Counted from the stretch's first letter, positions 18,428 to 26,530 are shown. The stretch: 64,000 bases of DNA from Brevundimonas intermedia (GCF_027922165.1 NZ_BSFD01000009.1:124001-188000), one strand, 5' to 3'. The notes: generated by a model from the letters alone, not told the origin. Numbers and translations: made by a program.

Positions 18428-19132
18428 ATGTGCAACCTCTATCGCCAGCGCACCGGCCCCCAGGCCATCATGGACATGGCCAAGGCCATGACCTCGACCG
18501 TCGGCAACCTCGCGCCCGGCGACATCTATCCCGACTACCCGGCGCCGATCGTGCGGACCGATGCGAATGGCGTGCGCGAACTGGCCCTGGCGCGCTGGGG
18601 CATGCCCTCATCCAAGAAGGCGATCTTCGACAACGCGACGAAGCGAGCGGACAAGCTGCGGGCCAAGGGCGGCGCGGTCGATTTCCAGAAGATCCTCGAG
18701 TTCGAACCGGACAGCGGCACGACCAACGTCCGTAACACGACATCCACCCACTGGAAGCCCTGGCTCGAACCGGCCCACCGCTGCCTCGTCCCCTTCACCG
18801 CCTTCAGCGAGCCCGGCCGCGACGCCGCCGGCAAGTACCGGCCGGTGTGGTTCAAGCTGGCCGGCGACGATCCCGAGCCCTTGGCCTTCTTCGCCGGCAT
18901 CCACCTCCCGGGCCACACCGGCGTCCGCAAGATAAAGACCGGCATGGAGACGATCGATGTCTTCGCCTTCCTGACGACCGACCCCAGCGAGCCGGTGAAG
19001 TCGGTTCACCCCAAGGCCATGCCGGTGATCCTGACCCAGCCGGATGAAATCGAGGCCTGGATGACGGCTCCGTGGACGCAGGCCCAAGCGCTGCAGCGCG
19101 CCTTACCGGACGGTGCACTGGACTACATCTGA
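18428..19132 (+). CDS. SRAP-family (YedK/HMCES-type) abasic-site protein
   Basis: A 234-aa SOS-response-associated peptidase-like protein. Family members form a covalent DNA-protein crosslink at abasic sites in single-stranded DNA through Cys2. Cys2 follows the initiator Met (MCNLY), Asn100 lies in TTNVRNTT, Glu128 in AFSEP, and His194 in VHPKAMPVIL, matching the active-site set. The usual NARxET is altered to NVRNTT. It could protect replicating phage DNA or help the phage tolerate base-excision attack; that role is inferred. Confidence 0.88.
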   Translation: MCNLYRQRTGPQAIMDMAKAMTSTVGNLAPGDIYPDYPAPIVRTDANGVRELALARWGMPSSKKAIFDNATKRADKLRAKGGAVDFQKILEFEPDSGTTNVRNTTSTHWKPWLEPAHRCLVPFTAFSEPGRDAAGKYRPVWFKLAGDDPEPLAFFAGIHLPGHTGVRKIKTGMETIDVFAFLTTDPSEPVKSVHPKAMPVILTQPDEIEAWMTAPWTQAQALQRALPDGALDYI

Positions 19133-19157
19133 CCGACTCGGCCTATAGGCCGCGCCG

Positions 19158-19424
19158 ATGACGCCTGACGAACTGAACGACGCCCTGGACAAGATGCAGG
19201 CTGCGGCCGGCGACGACGCCGACAAGGCGCCTGGATTGATCGAGATCCAAGTCGACGACTGGATCAACCGCCTGGCGGCCATGCCGACCGGCAGGCCTCA
19301 GACGATCGTGGACGGTGTCCGCATCAGAGACATCAAGGTCGCAATTGGCTCCGACCACACCAAGGTGCTCAGCCGAAAAGCGGCTGGCGAGCGGGGCGAG
19401 CCTTATCGCGATCTTGCTCCATAG
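19158..19424 (+). CDS. Prophage hypothetical protein (88 aa)
   Basis: An acidic N-terminal half (MTPDELNDALDKMQAAAGDD) and a central IEIQVDDWINRLAAMPTGRPQ. No signal or membrane segment. It follows the SRAP gene in the same direction. Function not recognised. Confidence 0.5.
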   Translation: MTPDELNDALDKMQAAAGDDADKAPGLIEIQVDDWINRLAAMPTGRPQTIVDGVRIRDIKVAIGSDHTKVLSRKAAGERGEPYRDLAP

Positions 19425-19466
19425 AACGAAGTCTTTGACTCCACCGGTATTTGAAGCGATCAACCG

Positions 19467-19757
19467 GTGATCTGCATACGACTCACCGGTAGGCGCTTGG
19501 AATTCAAAATCTCTGATGAGGTGCAGCAGACTGCGCTGCAGTTCCTCATTTCCCAGGGGCCTTTGTGCATCATCCTGGTCATATTCGTGCTGACGCTGCC
19601 GAAGATCATTCCGGCGGTGTCTGCAGCGCTGCTCGAGCATCGGAAGCTGTCTCACAAGCGCCACGATCAGAAGCAGAAGGTGCTGAACTCAATCGGGCAG
19701 CGGCGGCCCGCCGCCTTGCCGCCTTCGGCGACAAAAGGCCCTCGAACAAAATCTTGA
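19467..19757 (+). CDS. Small single-pass membrane protein
   Basis: A 96-aa product from GTG 19467 with one strong hydrophobic segment at about residues 30-55 (GPLCIILVIFVLTLPKIIPA) and a basic tail rich in Lys/His/Arg. No clear ribosome site, so the start is uncertain. Possibly a phage membrane accessory protein; function not recognised. Confidence 0.45.
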   Translation: MICIRLTGRRLEFKISDEVQQTALQFLISQGPLCIILVIFVLTLPKIIPAVSAALLEHRKLSHKRHDQKQKVLNSIGQRRPAALPPSATKGPRTKS

Positions 19758-19841
19758 CGGAACCCCGTTGTCCGTGACCAACTTAAGCTTGTGTCAACTT
19801 GAAGTAGACAAGTTGCACGAAATGGTTAGGAGCACACCGCT

Positions 19842-20378
19842 ATGTCAGCTTTCCTGCCCATCCTTGTCGCCGCCGCTGCTGCGCTCGCTGCTGTGCAGCT
19901 GACGTTGATGTGGGCCAAGACTTATTCCGGCGACTTGAGAAGCGCCAGTGAGCTGCTGGACGAAAACTATAAGGCGGCGAACGCCCTCATCCAGGACGAG
20001 GCCACGCCCGACAGCGTCATCCGGTTCATAGGCTCAGCTATTCAGCACGCCGGCCGCCCCGCTATGGCCCGCAGCTTCGCTCGGCATTTCCTGTTCGGGC
20101 GGATCCGTAAACCCAAGCCAATTTCTGCGCGCTCCGCCGAGCTGAAAGCTGATTTGGCGCGCCTGAGCCCTGAGGGCCAAGATAACTTCGCGGCGTTTAT
20201 GGCGTCAGCAATGATGGCGAGCGCGGCGGCGGACCCGCTGCTTTCGCGCGTCTACCTGATGGCGGTGAACGCATTCCTGTCGGCATCCGGACGCGCCGAC
20301 GATCAAAATGTTTCGCATGATCGCGCCGAAACAGCGGCAATCGACTTGAGTGACAGCGGTTTTGCCTGCGCGGCATAA
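19842..20378 (+). CDS. Membrane-anchored hypothetical protein
   Basis: A 178-aa product with an N-terminal hydrophobic anchor (FLPILVAAAAALAAVQLTLM, about 4-23) and a mainly helical remainder. A TTAGGAG ribosome site precedes ATG 19842. It is the last gene of the left rightward block; a strong hairpin lies 5 nt after its stop. Upstream DNA is AT-rich and may hold a promoter. Confidence 0.6.
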   Translation: MSAFLPILVAAAAALAAVQLTLMWAKTYSGDLRSASELLDENYKAANALIQDEATPDSVIRFIGSAIQHAGRPAMARSFARHFLFGRIRKPKPISARSAELKADLARLSPEGQDNFAAFMASAMMASAAADPLLSRVYLMAVNAFLSASGRADDQNVSHDRAETAAIDLSDSGFACAA

Positions 20379-20383
20379 CGACA

Positions 20384-20412
20384 AAGCCGCCCCAGACGAA
20401 CCGGGGCGGCTT
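20384..20412. terminator. Hairpin between convergent genes, likely bidirectional terminator
   Basis: Perfect 10-bp inverted repeat AAGCCGCCCC / GGGGCGGCTT with a 9-nt loop. It separates the rightward gene ending at 20378 from the leftward lysis genes ending at 20485. The T-tail is short on both strands (TT rightward, TTT leftward). Confidence 0.7.
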
Positions 20413-20484
20413 CGATAGCGGAGCCCTTGAGCTCGACGCTGAGTGACCATCGGTCAGACCGAGGTCGGAATTCCGACTACGGCA

Positions 20485-20772
20485 CTAGCCCGGTCGAAGC
20501 GGCGGCCCGCAGGCCACACGCCTAGCCTCCTCCGCTCGATCTGCGTTTTCGGTCCCGACGCTCACGGCCTCCGCAATCCAGGTCAGGAACAGGCGGACGC
20601 CCTCGCGCTCCTCCTCCGTGACGGGCTGGACCATGGAAGCGCCTTCAGGAAGCGCCGGCGCCCTCTTGACCGTCGTGCACAGGCTCGGGGGCAGAGACGC
20701 CGGGCTGTAGGGCTTCGCGCAGCTCGTCAGCAGAAACGCGCTCGCGCACAGGGCAACCTTGAGGATCGACAT
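20485..20772 (-). CDS. Rz1: Rz1-type outer-membrane spanin lipoprotein
   Basis: A 95-aa lipoprotein from ATG complement 20770-20772 (MSILKVALCASAFLLTSC; lipobox LTSC). A Pro-containing stretch follows (AKPYSPASLPPSL). Its first 128 nt are nested out of frame in the 3' end of the Rz-like gene, the hallmark architecture of Rz/Rz1 spanins. It is expected to join the inner-membrane spanin to disrupt the outer membrane during lysis. Confidence 0.8.
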   Translation of the reverse strand: MSILKVALCASAFLLTSCAKPYSPASLPPSLCTTVKRAPALPEGASMVQPVTEEEREGVRLFLTWIAEAVSVGTENADRAEEARRVACGPPLRPG

Positions 20773-21013
20773 GGACTGGCCTTTCGATGATGCGCTCGAT
20801 GGCGCGGGCGGATTGGCGGGCGGCGGCGACCTGGGCCGTGCAGCGGTCGTCGGCGGTTTGGGCGAAGGTGGCGGCGTCATCCAGGCGCTGGGCCAGGGCG
20901 ACGGCCTGGTCTTTCGCCTGGTCCAGTTCGGACTTCAGGCGGTCGATGCGCCAGGTCTGGACCCCCGCCAGGACGGCGGCGACGGCCAAGGCGGCGAGAA
21001 GGAAGCGGATCAT
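20645..21013 (-). CDS. Rz: Rz-type inner-membrane spanin
   Basis: A 122-aa protein with an N-terminal membrane anchor (FLLAALAVAAVLAGVQTW) and a long coiled-coil periplasmic part (RLKSELDQAKDQAVALAQRL, about 25-75). The start overlaps the endolysin stop by 4 nt and the 3' end contains the Rz1 start in another frame. Confidence 0.8.
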   Translation of the reverse strand: MIRFLLAALAVAAVLAGVQTWRIDRLKSELDQAKDQAVALAQRLDDAATFAQTADDRCTAQVAAARQSARAIERIIERPVHVDPQGCPVRERVSADELREALQPGVSAPEPVHDGQEGAGAS

Positions 21014-21489
21014 CGCACCAGTTCGAAGTGCGGACCGTCGGTCTCGCCCTTCTCTCCGATCTTGCCGTCCTCGTCCCAGTCACGGCCCCAGCGGACCCGG
21101 ACCTTCTCGATCCGGCCCGCCTCTATGAAGGCCTCGTACATCAGCCGCCAGCCAGGCCCCTCTTTCCAGTCGTAGGGGGCGATCAGACAGTCCACGGCCT
21201 CGCCATAGCCGCTCTTCTGGATCCCGTGCTTCGAGCTGAACGGGTCCGCCAGCCACGTCACCTTGGCGACCGCCGGACGGGCGTACTTGGCCGGGATGCC
21301 CTTGGCGGCCAGCTGGGCGGCCGTGCGACCCTTGCCGTAGTTCTCCATCATCCGCCCTCGGGACCGGACGCCCTCGATCACCTTGAAGTCGATCTTAGAG
21401 ATCGAGATCGCGCGCTCCACGACCCGCACAAGGTCGGGGTGGACGCCTTTCAGATTGGCGCGCGACGTCGCGCCCAGGACATAGGCCAT
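21010..21489 (-). CDS. Endolysin, M15-family L-alanyl-D-glutamate-type peptidase
   Basis: A 159-aa cell-wall peptidase that cuts stem peptides of murein. Zinc-ligand pattern: His88 in SSKHGIQKS, Asp100 in YGEAVDC and His154 in DGPHFEL. There is no N-terminal signal peptide, so export would need a holin. GGAGAG precedes ATG at complement 21487-21489. The frame stays open upstream into the start-less ORF. Confidence 0.85.
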   Translation of the reverse strand: MAYVLGATSRANLKGVHPDLVRVVERAISISKIDFKVIEGVRSRGRMMENYGKGRTAAQLAAKGIPAKYARPAVAKVTWLADPFSSKHGIQKSGYGEAVDCLIAPYDWKEGPGWRLMYEAFIEAGRIEKVRVRWGRDWDEDGKIGEKGETDGPHFELVR

Positions 21490-21753
21490 GGCGGTCTCTC
21501 CAGTTTCAGATGGGATGATCAGCGGGCAGACCGCGTTCTCGCCGTCGGGCCATCCGGCCGGACAGGGGCGCAGATTACAGAAGAAGGGGTTCAGCGGCCC
21601 CGGCCGGAACTGGCGCGGGCAATGGGTCGGCCCATGTCGCCAGATATTCAGATCGTCGCTGTCCAGGGCCTTGCAGCGCCGCCGCCGAAACGGCTTGTCC
21701 CAGACGAACGGTGTAGGCTCTTCCAGACCTCCCCCCAGAGACTGGCGACACCG
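21490..21753 (-). pseudogene. Start-less ORF upstream of the endolysin, possibly a truncated gene
   Basis: In the endolysin frame the DNA is open for 88 codons back to a TAA at complement 21754-21756, without ATG, GTG or TTG. The translation looks protein-like and Cys/Trp-rich (PFVWDKPFRRRRCKALDSD, then WRHGPTHCPRQFRPGPLNPF). It could be a 5'-truncated gene, an N-terminal extension of the endolysin started at a rare codon (CTG at complement 21724-21726), or chance. Its missing 5' end faces the acyltransferase cassette. Otherwise this 334-bp interval holds no gene. Confidence 0.4.
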
Positions 21754-21823
21754 TTAACCGGCGTTACTTGAGGTCGTGCAATGACACAGCTAAGGTTGCG
21801 CATCCAGTCTAGGGAGAAGACGT

Positions 21824-22180
21824 ATGTCCGTGCTTCTGATCGGCGACCGCGACTTGGTTCAGCTGGCATGCTTCGCCGCTGATCATTTGCTGCTGCCGGC
21901 AGGCTTGGACGCCGTTGCCCTGGCGACCCGGTTCAGAGCCGCCAATCTGGAGGCGTGGCGCAGCTGCTATCCGAATGCACCCGATCCGGGGCTGCCTCGA
22001 ACGCCGACGGTGGCCGACTCCGCGACCGATGCTACGTCAGCCCGCGACATGCTGGACCTTCTGCGCACCACCCGCGACCTACGGTACAACGCGGAGATTG
22101 AATCCGACGGCCTGCTGGGCGGCGTCCTTCTTCGCGTCGCGGAGCAGGCCGCAAAAGCCCGGCAGGCGGCCATGCCATGA
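21824..22180 (+). CDS. Hypothetical protein of the acyltransferase cassette
   Basis: A 118-aa product (MSVLLIGDRDLVQLACFAAD...). GGGAGAAG lies just upstream of ATG 21824. No membrane segment; the C-terminal part is helical (VLLRVAEQAAKARQAAM). It overlaps the next small gene by 4 nt, so it belongs to the rightward cassette. Function not recognised. Confidence 0.6.
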   Translation: MSVLLIGDRDLVQLACFAADHLLLPAGLDAVALATRFRAANLEAWRSCYPNAPDPGLPRTPTVADSATDATSARDMLDLLRTTRDLRYNAEIESDGLLGGVLLRVAEQAAKARQAAMP

Positions 22181-22338
22181 AGCCATGGCCTCAGCCTGTC
22201 AGGATTGCCGTTTGCGTGGCGTGCGGTTTTCTCGCTTGGGGGCTGATCGCCGCCGTCGGGTGGGTGAGTCATCAAGCGGCGTTGCATTGTTGTACCGCTC
22301 AGCAACCCGAGTTACGGTTTGGGCGGGGGCCATCATGA
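22177..22338 (+). CDS. Small membrane protein (53 aa) in the acyltransferase cassette
   Basis: ATG 22177 overlaps the upstream stop (ATGA), and its TGA overlaps the acyltransferase ATG at 22335. The product begins MKPWPQPVRIAVCVACGF and has one hydrophobic segment (about 9-30). The double ATGA coupling argues that it is translated. Function unknown. Confidence 0.65.
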   Translation: MKPWPQPVRIAVCVACGFLAWGLIAAVGWVSHQAALHCCTAQQPELRFGRGPS

Positions 22339-23390
22339 CAACATCCACACACCGGCATGTGTTCGTCTCGCTTGACGCGATGCGCGGGATAGCTGCGTTG
22401 ATGGTCGTTCTCTACCACAGCCCCACTTTGTTCGGCCCGATCGCCTCTCGCGGCTATCTCGCGGTGGACTTATTTTTCGTCTTGAGCGGCTTCGTGATCG
22501 CTCATGCTTACGACGCCAGGCTGGCGACAAACTTAACCCCAAGCGCCTTCATCAAGCTTCGCGTGATCAGGTTTTGGCCACTCTATGCCGCAGGGTTGGC
22601 GCTAGGCTTGTGCCGCGAGATCCTGCTGATTGCCTCAGGAAATCACTACGCTCTGACGCCAGGGCTCCTCGCGTTATGTCTAGCCGCCGCACTTTTGTTC
22701 ATTCCCGCGCCCCTCGCCAGCCGCGACTACCAGCTCTTTTCACTTAACTCGCCCAGCTGGTCCCTTCTTCACGAACTGCTGGTAAACGTGCTCTACGCGG
22801 TCTTCTTCCGCTTCCTGACCATTCCCGTGCTGTGCGGGCTTGGCGTCGCGTCTTACATCGCCTTGGCCCTGACAGCGCCTGCGAGCGGCATCTCCGACAC
22901 TGGCTTCAACCTACCGGGGACGCTTCCCGCGATAGCGCGAACCCTGTTCTCTTTCACGGCCGGCGCTTTGCTGTTTCGCCTCAAGCTCAAGGCACCCAAA
23001 ATCAGCGTCGCGCTTGTGCTTTGCGTTCTGATGGCCGCCCTCGCCCTGCCGTTCGGCGGTCGAGTCTACGACCTTCTCTTCGTCGCACTGATGAGTCCTG
23101 CTTTGGTCTGGATGGGAACGGCGTGTACGATCTCGCCCAAGCTCCACAAGTTAGCAGCGTGGCTGGGCTTGATATCATTTCCCATCTACGCCGTTCACCG
23201 TCCGGCTCTTGCTATAGCTGAGGCTGGTGCTGAAAGGCTGTCGCTCCCGCCCGCTGCTGTTGGGATCGGCGTACTTGCCGCCCTTTTGCTCGGCTGTACG
23301 TACCTAGCAGTACCCTTCGACATTTGGTCGCGCCGCAAGCTCACCGAGCTGAGTGCCGTGCGACCAATTGTCCAGAAGACCGCTGCCTAA
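22335..23390 (+). CDS. OafA/YrhL-type membrane O-acyltransferase
   Basis: A 351-aa multi-span acyltransferase-3 family protein that moves acyl groups (often acetyl) onto surface polysaccharide sugars in the inner membrane. Seen: FVSLDAMRGIAALMVVLYHS (catalytic-type His near 28), the RGYLAVDLFFVLSGFVIAH signature, and about ten hydrophobic segments. The start is fixed by coupling to the 53-aa gene. In a prophage it is a classical lysogenic-conversion gene that would alter the host's surface receptor. Confidence 0.9.
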   Translation: MTTSTHRHVFVSLDAMRGIAALMVVLYHSPTLFGPIASRGYLAVDLFFVLSGFVIAHAYDARLATNLTPSAFIKLRVIRFWPLYAAGLALGLCREILLIASGNHYALTPGLLALCLAAALLFIPAPLASRDYQLFSLNSPSWSLLHELLVNVLYAVFFRFLTIPVLCGLGVASYIALALTAPASGISDTGFNLPGTLPAIARTLFSFTAGALLFRLKLKAPKISVALVLCVLMAALALPFGGRVYDLLFVALMSPALVWMGTACTISPKLHKLAAWLGLISFPIYAVHRPALAIAEAGAERLSLPPAAVGIGVLAALLLGCTYLAVPFDIWSRRKLTELSAVRPIVQKTAA

Positions 23391-23503
23391 AAACCAAGCG
23401 CCGCCAGCGTCCAATCCGCCATCTTATCCAGCTCATAGGGCGTTTGGTGATTGTAGCGATTGCCGCCGGAATAGTGCTGCCGCGCCTTTCGACATTTCAC
23501 CAT
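23387..23503 (-). CDS. Possible 38-aa protein convergent with the acyltransferase
   Basis: ATG at complement 23501-23503; the stop TAG overlaps the acyltransferase stop by 3 nt. The product MVKCRKARQHYSGGNRYNHQ... ends PYELDKMADWTLAALGF, a protein-like composition. An AGG about 10 nt upstream could act as a weak ribosome site. Too short for a firm call. Confidence 0.4.
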   Translation of the reverse strand: MVKCRKARQHYSGGNRYNHQTPYELDKMADWTLAALGF

Positions 23504-23777
23504 AATCAACAACCTGCGGAACCATCTTTACCATAGAGGCGGCCCCGAGTCGCAGGACCAAAAACTCTATTTAAAATCCAACAAAGCCTTCGCTCTCACA
23601 GACCGGGAGATCAAGGTCGCCTACAGCATCGCGCCCGACGACCTTGCTAACGTCTGCCACGACATGGATATCGTCGAGGCAATTCTCATCTATTTGACCG
23701 CTCCAGAGGGCCTGGCTGAGGAGCGGAGGTGGGCGCTAGACACTATGTCGATGCAATTTCGCTATTCCCCTCGTTAG
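23475..23777 (+). pseudogene. Start-less ORF between the acyltransferase and the tail adhesin
   Basis: Open from after TAG 23472-23474 to TAG 23775-23777, with protein-like sequence (KLYLKSNKAFALTDREIKVA, DMDIVEAILIYLTAPEGLAE). The only in-frame ATG is at 23664 and leaves 37 residues. Its stop overlaps the opposing tail-gene stop, an arrangement typical of real compact genes. Possibly a gene that lost its 5' end when the acyltransferase cassette arrived. Confidence 0.4.
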
Positions 23778-25492
23778 CGCCAAATCAGCCTGACCTGACC
23801 ATCCCCACCCCGGCCGCCCGCGCCCGACACGAAGCCGTTGTCCGCCGCCGATCCGCCGCCCCCGCCGCCGCCAGGGTGCCCGCCGTCAGCACCGTTCTGG
23901 CCAGCCGCCCCTGAAGTCCAGGCTCCACCGCCACCGCCCGACGACCCAAAGAGGGTCGGATCATCGCCCGCGCTGCCGCCAGGGTTAGGGCCAGGCCCTC
24001 CGGACACGCCGTTGAATCCTTGCAGCAGGAAGTTGGTGCTGATCGAACCCTCCATGCCGAGAGACGCGCCGACCGCGACATTGGCCGCCGTCGCGCCGCC
24101 GCCAGCGCCCCCTCCGCCTGAAGCCACGGCGTTCGCCGTGATGGCCGCGCTGCCGCTGATAGCGCTGGCCGCGCCGGCGCTGCCAGGCAGGATGCCCGTA
24201 CCGTCCGAGCCGCCGCCGCTGGCTATGCCGCCCGACCCCCCGAACCCCGGATAAGAGCCCATGATGTTCATCGGCGTGAAGCTGGTAATAATCCGGTCCA
24301 GGCGCTGCACGAAGCTGGCGCCGCCTGCGATGAACCAGGCGCCGCGCGCGAACACGGCCATCGAGCAGCCGTCGCCGTTGTGCAGCATCGGATACCAGGT
24401 CAGGCCGTCCTGGCTGACAAAGCGGTTTTGGAAGAACCAGCCGTTCGTGAAGCTCAGGAAGGCCGAGAACCGTTGGAAGCGGCCGCCCCGGTTGGTCCAC
24501 ACGACCCCGTCCGTGGACGTGTAGCAGTTGCCGTTCTGACCGGCTTGAATCATCCAGACGCCGTTGCCGTAGGCGATGCCGTACAGGGGCTGCGTCACCG
24601 CCGTGGTCAGCTGGGTCGCAGTCCAGGTCCCGGCGGGATCGCTGGCCGAGACGATCTTGCCGGTCGAGTCCGTTGCGATGTAGAGCCCGCCGCCGAATGC
24701 CACCTGCGCCAGGGTTGCGGCGCTTGAGTAGGCGTTGACCGTCCAGGCCGTACCGTTGACGGACGTCAGGATTGCGCCCGACGCGCCCACGACGACCAGG
24801 ACCCCACCCTCGAAGATCACCGAGTTCAGCGCTACTGCGACGCCGGAGGTGCGCGCCGTCCAGGACACGCCGTCCGGGCTGGTCAGAATAGCGCCCCCTG
24901 CGCCGACGACGACAAACAGGCCAAGAGCGGCAGCCCATACGATGGAATTCAACGAAGTCGTGACACCGCTGGCGCGCAGCGTCCACTCCGCGCCCGCGAC
25001 GCTGGTGTAGATGCTGCCGTCAGCGTGGACGCCAACCAGCATTGCATCGCTGGCCGCCAACGCGCGGCAGGATGAAAGCGTAGGATAGGGCCAAACGGCA
25101 GGCCTCATGACGGTGCCGATGCCGACGGACGACCCGGCTTCACCCCGCTGACCGCTCGCCCCATCCACCGACGTCGCCGCGCCGCCGCGACCGCCGCGAC
25201 CGACGATGATCGGCAAAATGGCCCCTGCGCCGCCGAGATCCGCAACGGTCAGGTTTAGGACAGCCGTATTGCCGCCGCCGCCGCCGCCGCCGCCCGTGCG
25301 AATACCGCCTACCGGCCGACGGCACCCAGAGCCACCCCCGCCGCCGGCGCCGAGCAGCTGTATCTCCACCGAGGTGTAGCCATCGGGAATCAAGGTCTCT
25401 TGGTAGTCGTCGACGAAGACCTGCCGCATCGGCGGACGATTGGTGAGGCCGAGCGCAGCCAGGACGGATTCGAATGTGATGGCCATCGGCAT
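23774..25492 (-). CDS. Glycine-rich tail adhesin with inserted propeller-like repeats
   Basis: A 572-aa protein. After a short N-terminal attachment part (about 1-35) come glycine-rich runs (about 45-110; LLGAGGGGGSG, RTGGGGGGGG), then about six repeats of a WTxRTSGVxxxLNSVxFxxGxxVVVGxxG type (about 130-400, YCF48/Kelch-like propeller), then a second glycine-rich part (about 400-572) ending GGRGGDGQVRLIWR. Glycine-rich tips fold as polyglycine-II bundles in some phage adhesins (T4-like S16 gp38). It is the last late-operon gene before the lysis region and is probably the receptor-binding tip. Confidence 0.75.
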   Translation of the reverse strand: MPMAITFESVLAALGLTNRPPMRQVFVDDYQETLIPDGYTSVEIQLLGAGGGGGSGCRRPVGGIRTGGGGGGGGNTAVLNLTVADLGGAGAILPIIVGRGGRGGAATSVDGASGQRGEAGSSVGIGTVMRPAVWPYPTLSSCRALAASDAMLVGVHADGSIYTSVAGAEWTLRASGVTTSLNSIVWAAALGLFVVVGAGGAILTSPDGVSWTARTSGVAVALNSVIFEGGVLVVVGASGAILTSVNGTAWTVNAYSSAATLAQVAFGGGLYIATDSTGKIVSASDPAGTWTATQLTTAVTQPLYGIAYGNGVWMIQAGQNGNCYTSTDGVVWTNRGGRFQRFSAFLSFTNGWFFQNRFVSQDGLTWYPMLHNGDGCSMAVFARGAWFIAGGASFVQRLDRIITSFTPMNIMGSYPGFGGSGGIASGGGSDGTGILPGSAGAASAISGSAAITANAVASGGGGAGGGATAANVAVGASLGMEGSISTNFLLQGFNGVSGGPGPNPGGSAGDDPTLFGSSGGGGGAWTSGAAGQNGADGGHPGGGGGGGSAADNGFVSGAGGRGGDGQVRLIWR

Positions 25493-26130
25493 CAGGCTCC
25501 ATATACCACGGGTTGATTATTGAATGTGACCGCCGCGCCGCTTCCGTCAATGACGATCTGACCGCCGGCGGACATTTCGAACAGGGCGATCAAGGCCTCT
25601 TGCACAGTCGCGGCGCCCAGCAGGGTCAGGGTGTCGTCGAAGCTGATCAGACCGGCGGCGTTCGGCCCCGGATCGCCTTGGTCGCCCTTCAACCCCTGCG
25701 GCGATAGTGCGATGGCGATGGGAGCCACGCCCCCGATAGCGATCCCCAGGGCCGCCGGCGACCGCGCCGCCCCGATCCGGTCCTCGCCCTGCGCACCGGC
25801 CCCCTTCGCCACCGTGACTTCGCCGACGGCAAGGGACAGATCATCCGCCCCGTCTTGCATCCGGATTTCGACGGCATAGACGCCCTTGGGCCAGTCGTCG
25901 GTTTCACCCGGCGCCTTTTCGAACACCACCACGCCCGGCGCATTCTCGACGCCGGCGATCTCGACCGCTTTCTCAGGCAGGCCAATCCGGTTCAGGAAGA
26001 TCGTCACCGCGCGCCCGGTCAGGTCTAGCGGCGTGACCTTGTCCGCCTCGAACAGGTTCAGCGGCTGCGACCAGGTCGCGCCGATGGCGATGGGGTCGAG
26101 CGGGCGTGGCAGTTTGGCGGGCGACGACAT
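25492..26130 (-). CDS. Tail fibre/baseplate-associated protein with collagen-like segment
   Basis: A 212-aa product from ATG complement 26128-26130 (MSSPAKLPRPLDPIAIGATW) with GGAG 5 nt upstream. The N-terminal domain (about 10-120) resembles phage BppU/DUF-type beta domains (LDLTGRAVTIFLNR). Then a short collagen-like stretch GLKGDQGDPGPNAAG (about 150) and a C-terminal domain. Its stop overlaps the adhesin start (TGATG), so it may act as its connector. Confidence 0.65.
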   Translation of the reverse strand: MSSPAKLPRPLDPIAIGATWSQPLNLFEADKVTPLDLTGRAVTIFLNRIGLPEKAVEIAGVENAPGVVVFEKAPGETDDWPKGVYAVEIRMQDGADDLSLAVGEVTVAKGAGAQGEDRIGAARSPAALGIAIGGVAPIAIALSPQGLKGDQGDPGPNAAGLISFDDTLTLLGAATVQEALIALFEMSAGGQIVIDGSGAAVTFNNQPVVYGA

Positions 26131-26325
26131 GGCGGCTCCGGTCGATAGGTCAGATTGTGGAGAGGGATGCGAACGGCGTTCGCGAACCGGGTTCGTCAGT
26201 TTGGGTGAGGCGCAGGACAAGCCACGCGCTGCCATCAAGCGATCGTGAGTTGCGGCAGACGCCGACCTTGGCGGCAGATGCCGATGGGGCGGCATCGGGC
26301 TGTCCGACTTTGAGGGAGCAAGTGA

Positions 26326-26523
26326 ATGTTGAAGAAACTCTCGGCCGTCGCGGGAGCGCTAGTCGTTGCCGTCGGCATGTCCATCGCCCCGGCGGCTATT
26401 GCTGGGCCCGGCAATTGTGACTGCACCTACATGGCCACCGGCTACAATCAAAGCACTGGCGAGTTCATCTACGAGTGGGTCTGTCCCGACCCGGTGATCT
26501 GCCAGATCACCGTCGAACCCTGA
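26326..26523 (+). CDS. Small secreted Cys-containing protein (probable moron)
   Basis: A 65-aa product with a classic signal peptide (MLKKLSAVAGALVVAVGMSI, cleavage likely after AIAG). The mature peptide of about 37 residues has four cysteines (CDC, then C and C), suggesting disulfides. GAGGGAGC precedes the ATG. It is rightward inside a leftward late operon and has its own terminator, the hallmark of a moron expressed in the lysogen. Function unknown. Confidence 0.75.
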   Translation: MLKKLSAVAGALVVAVGMSIAPAAIAGPGNCDCTYMATGYNQSTGEFIYEWVCPDPVICQITVEP

Positions 26524-26530
26524 CGGCTCC

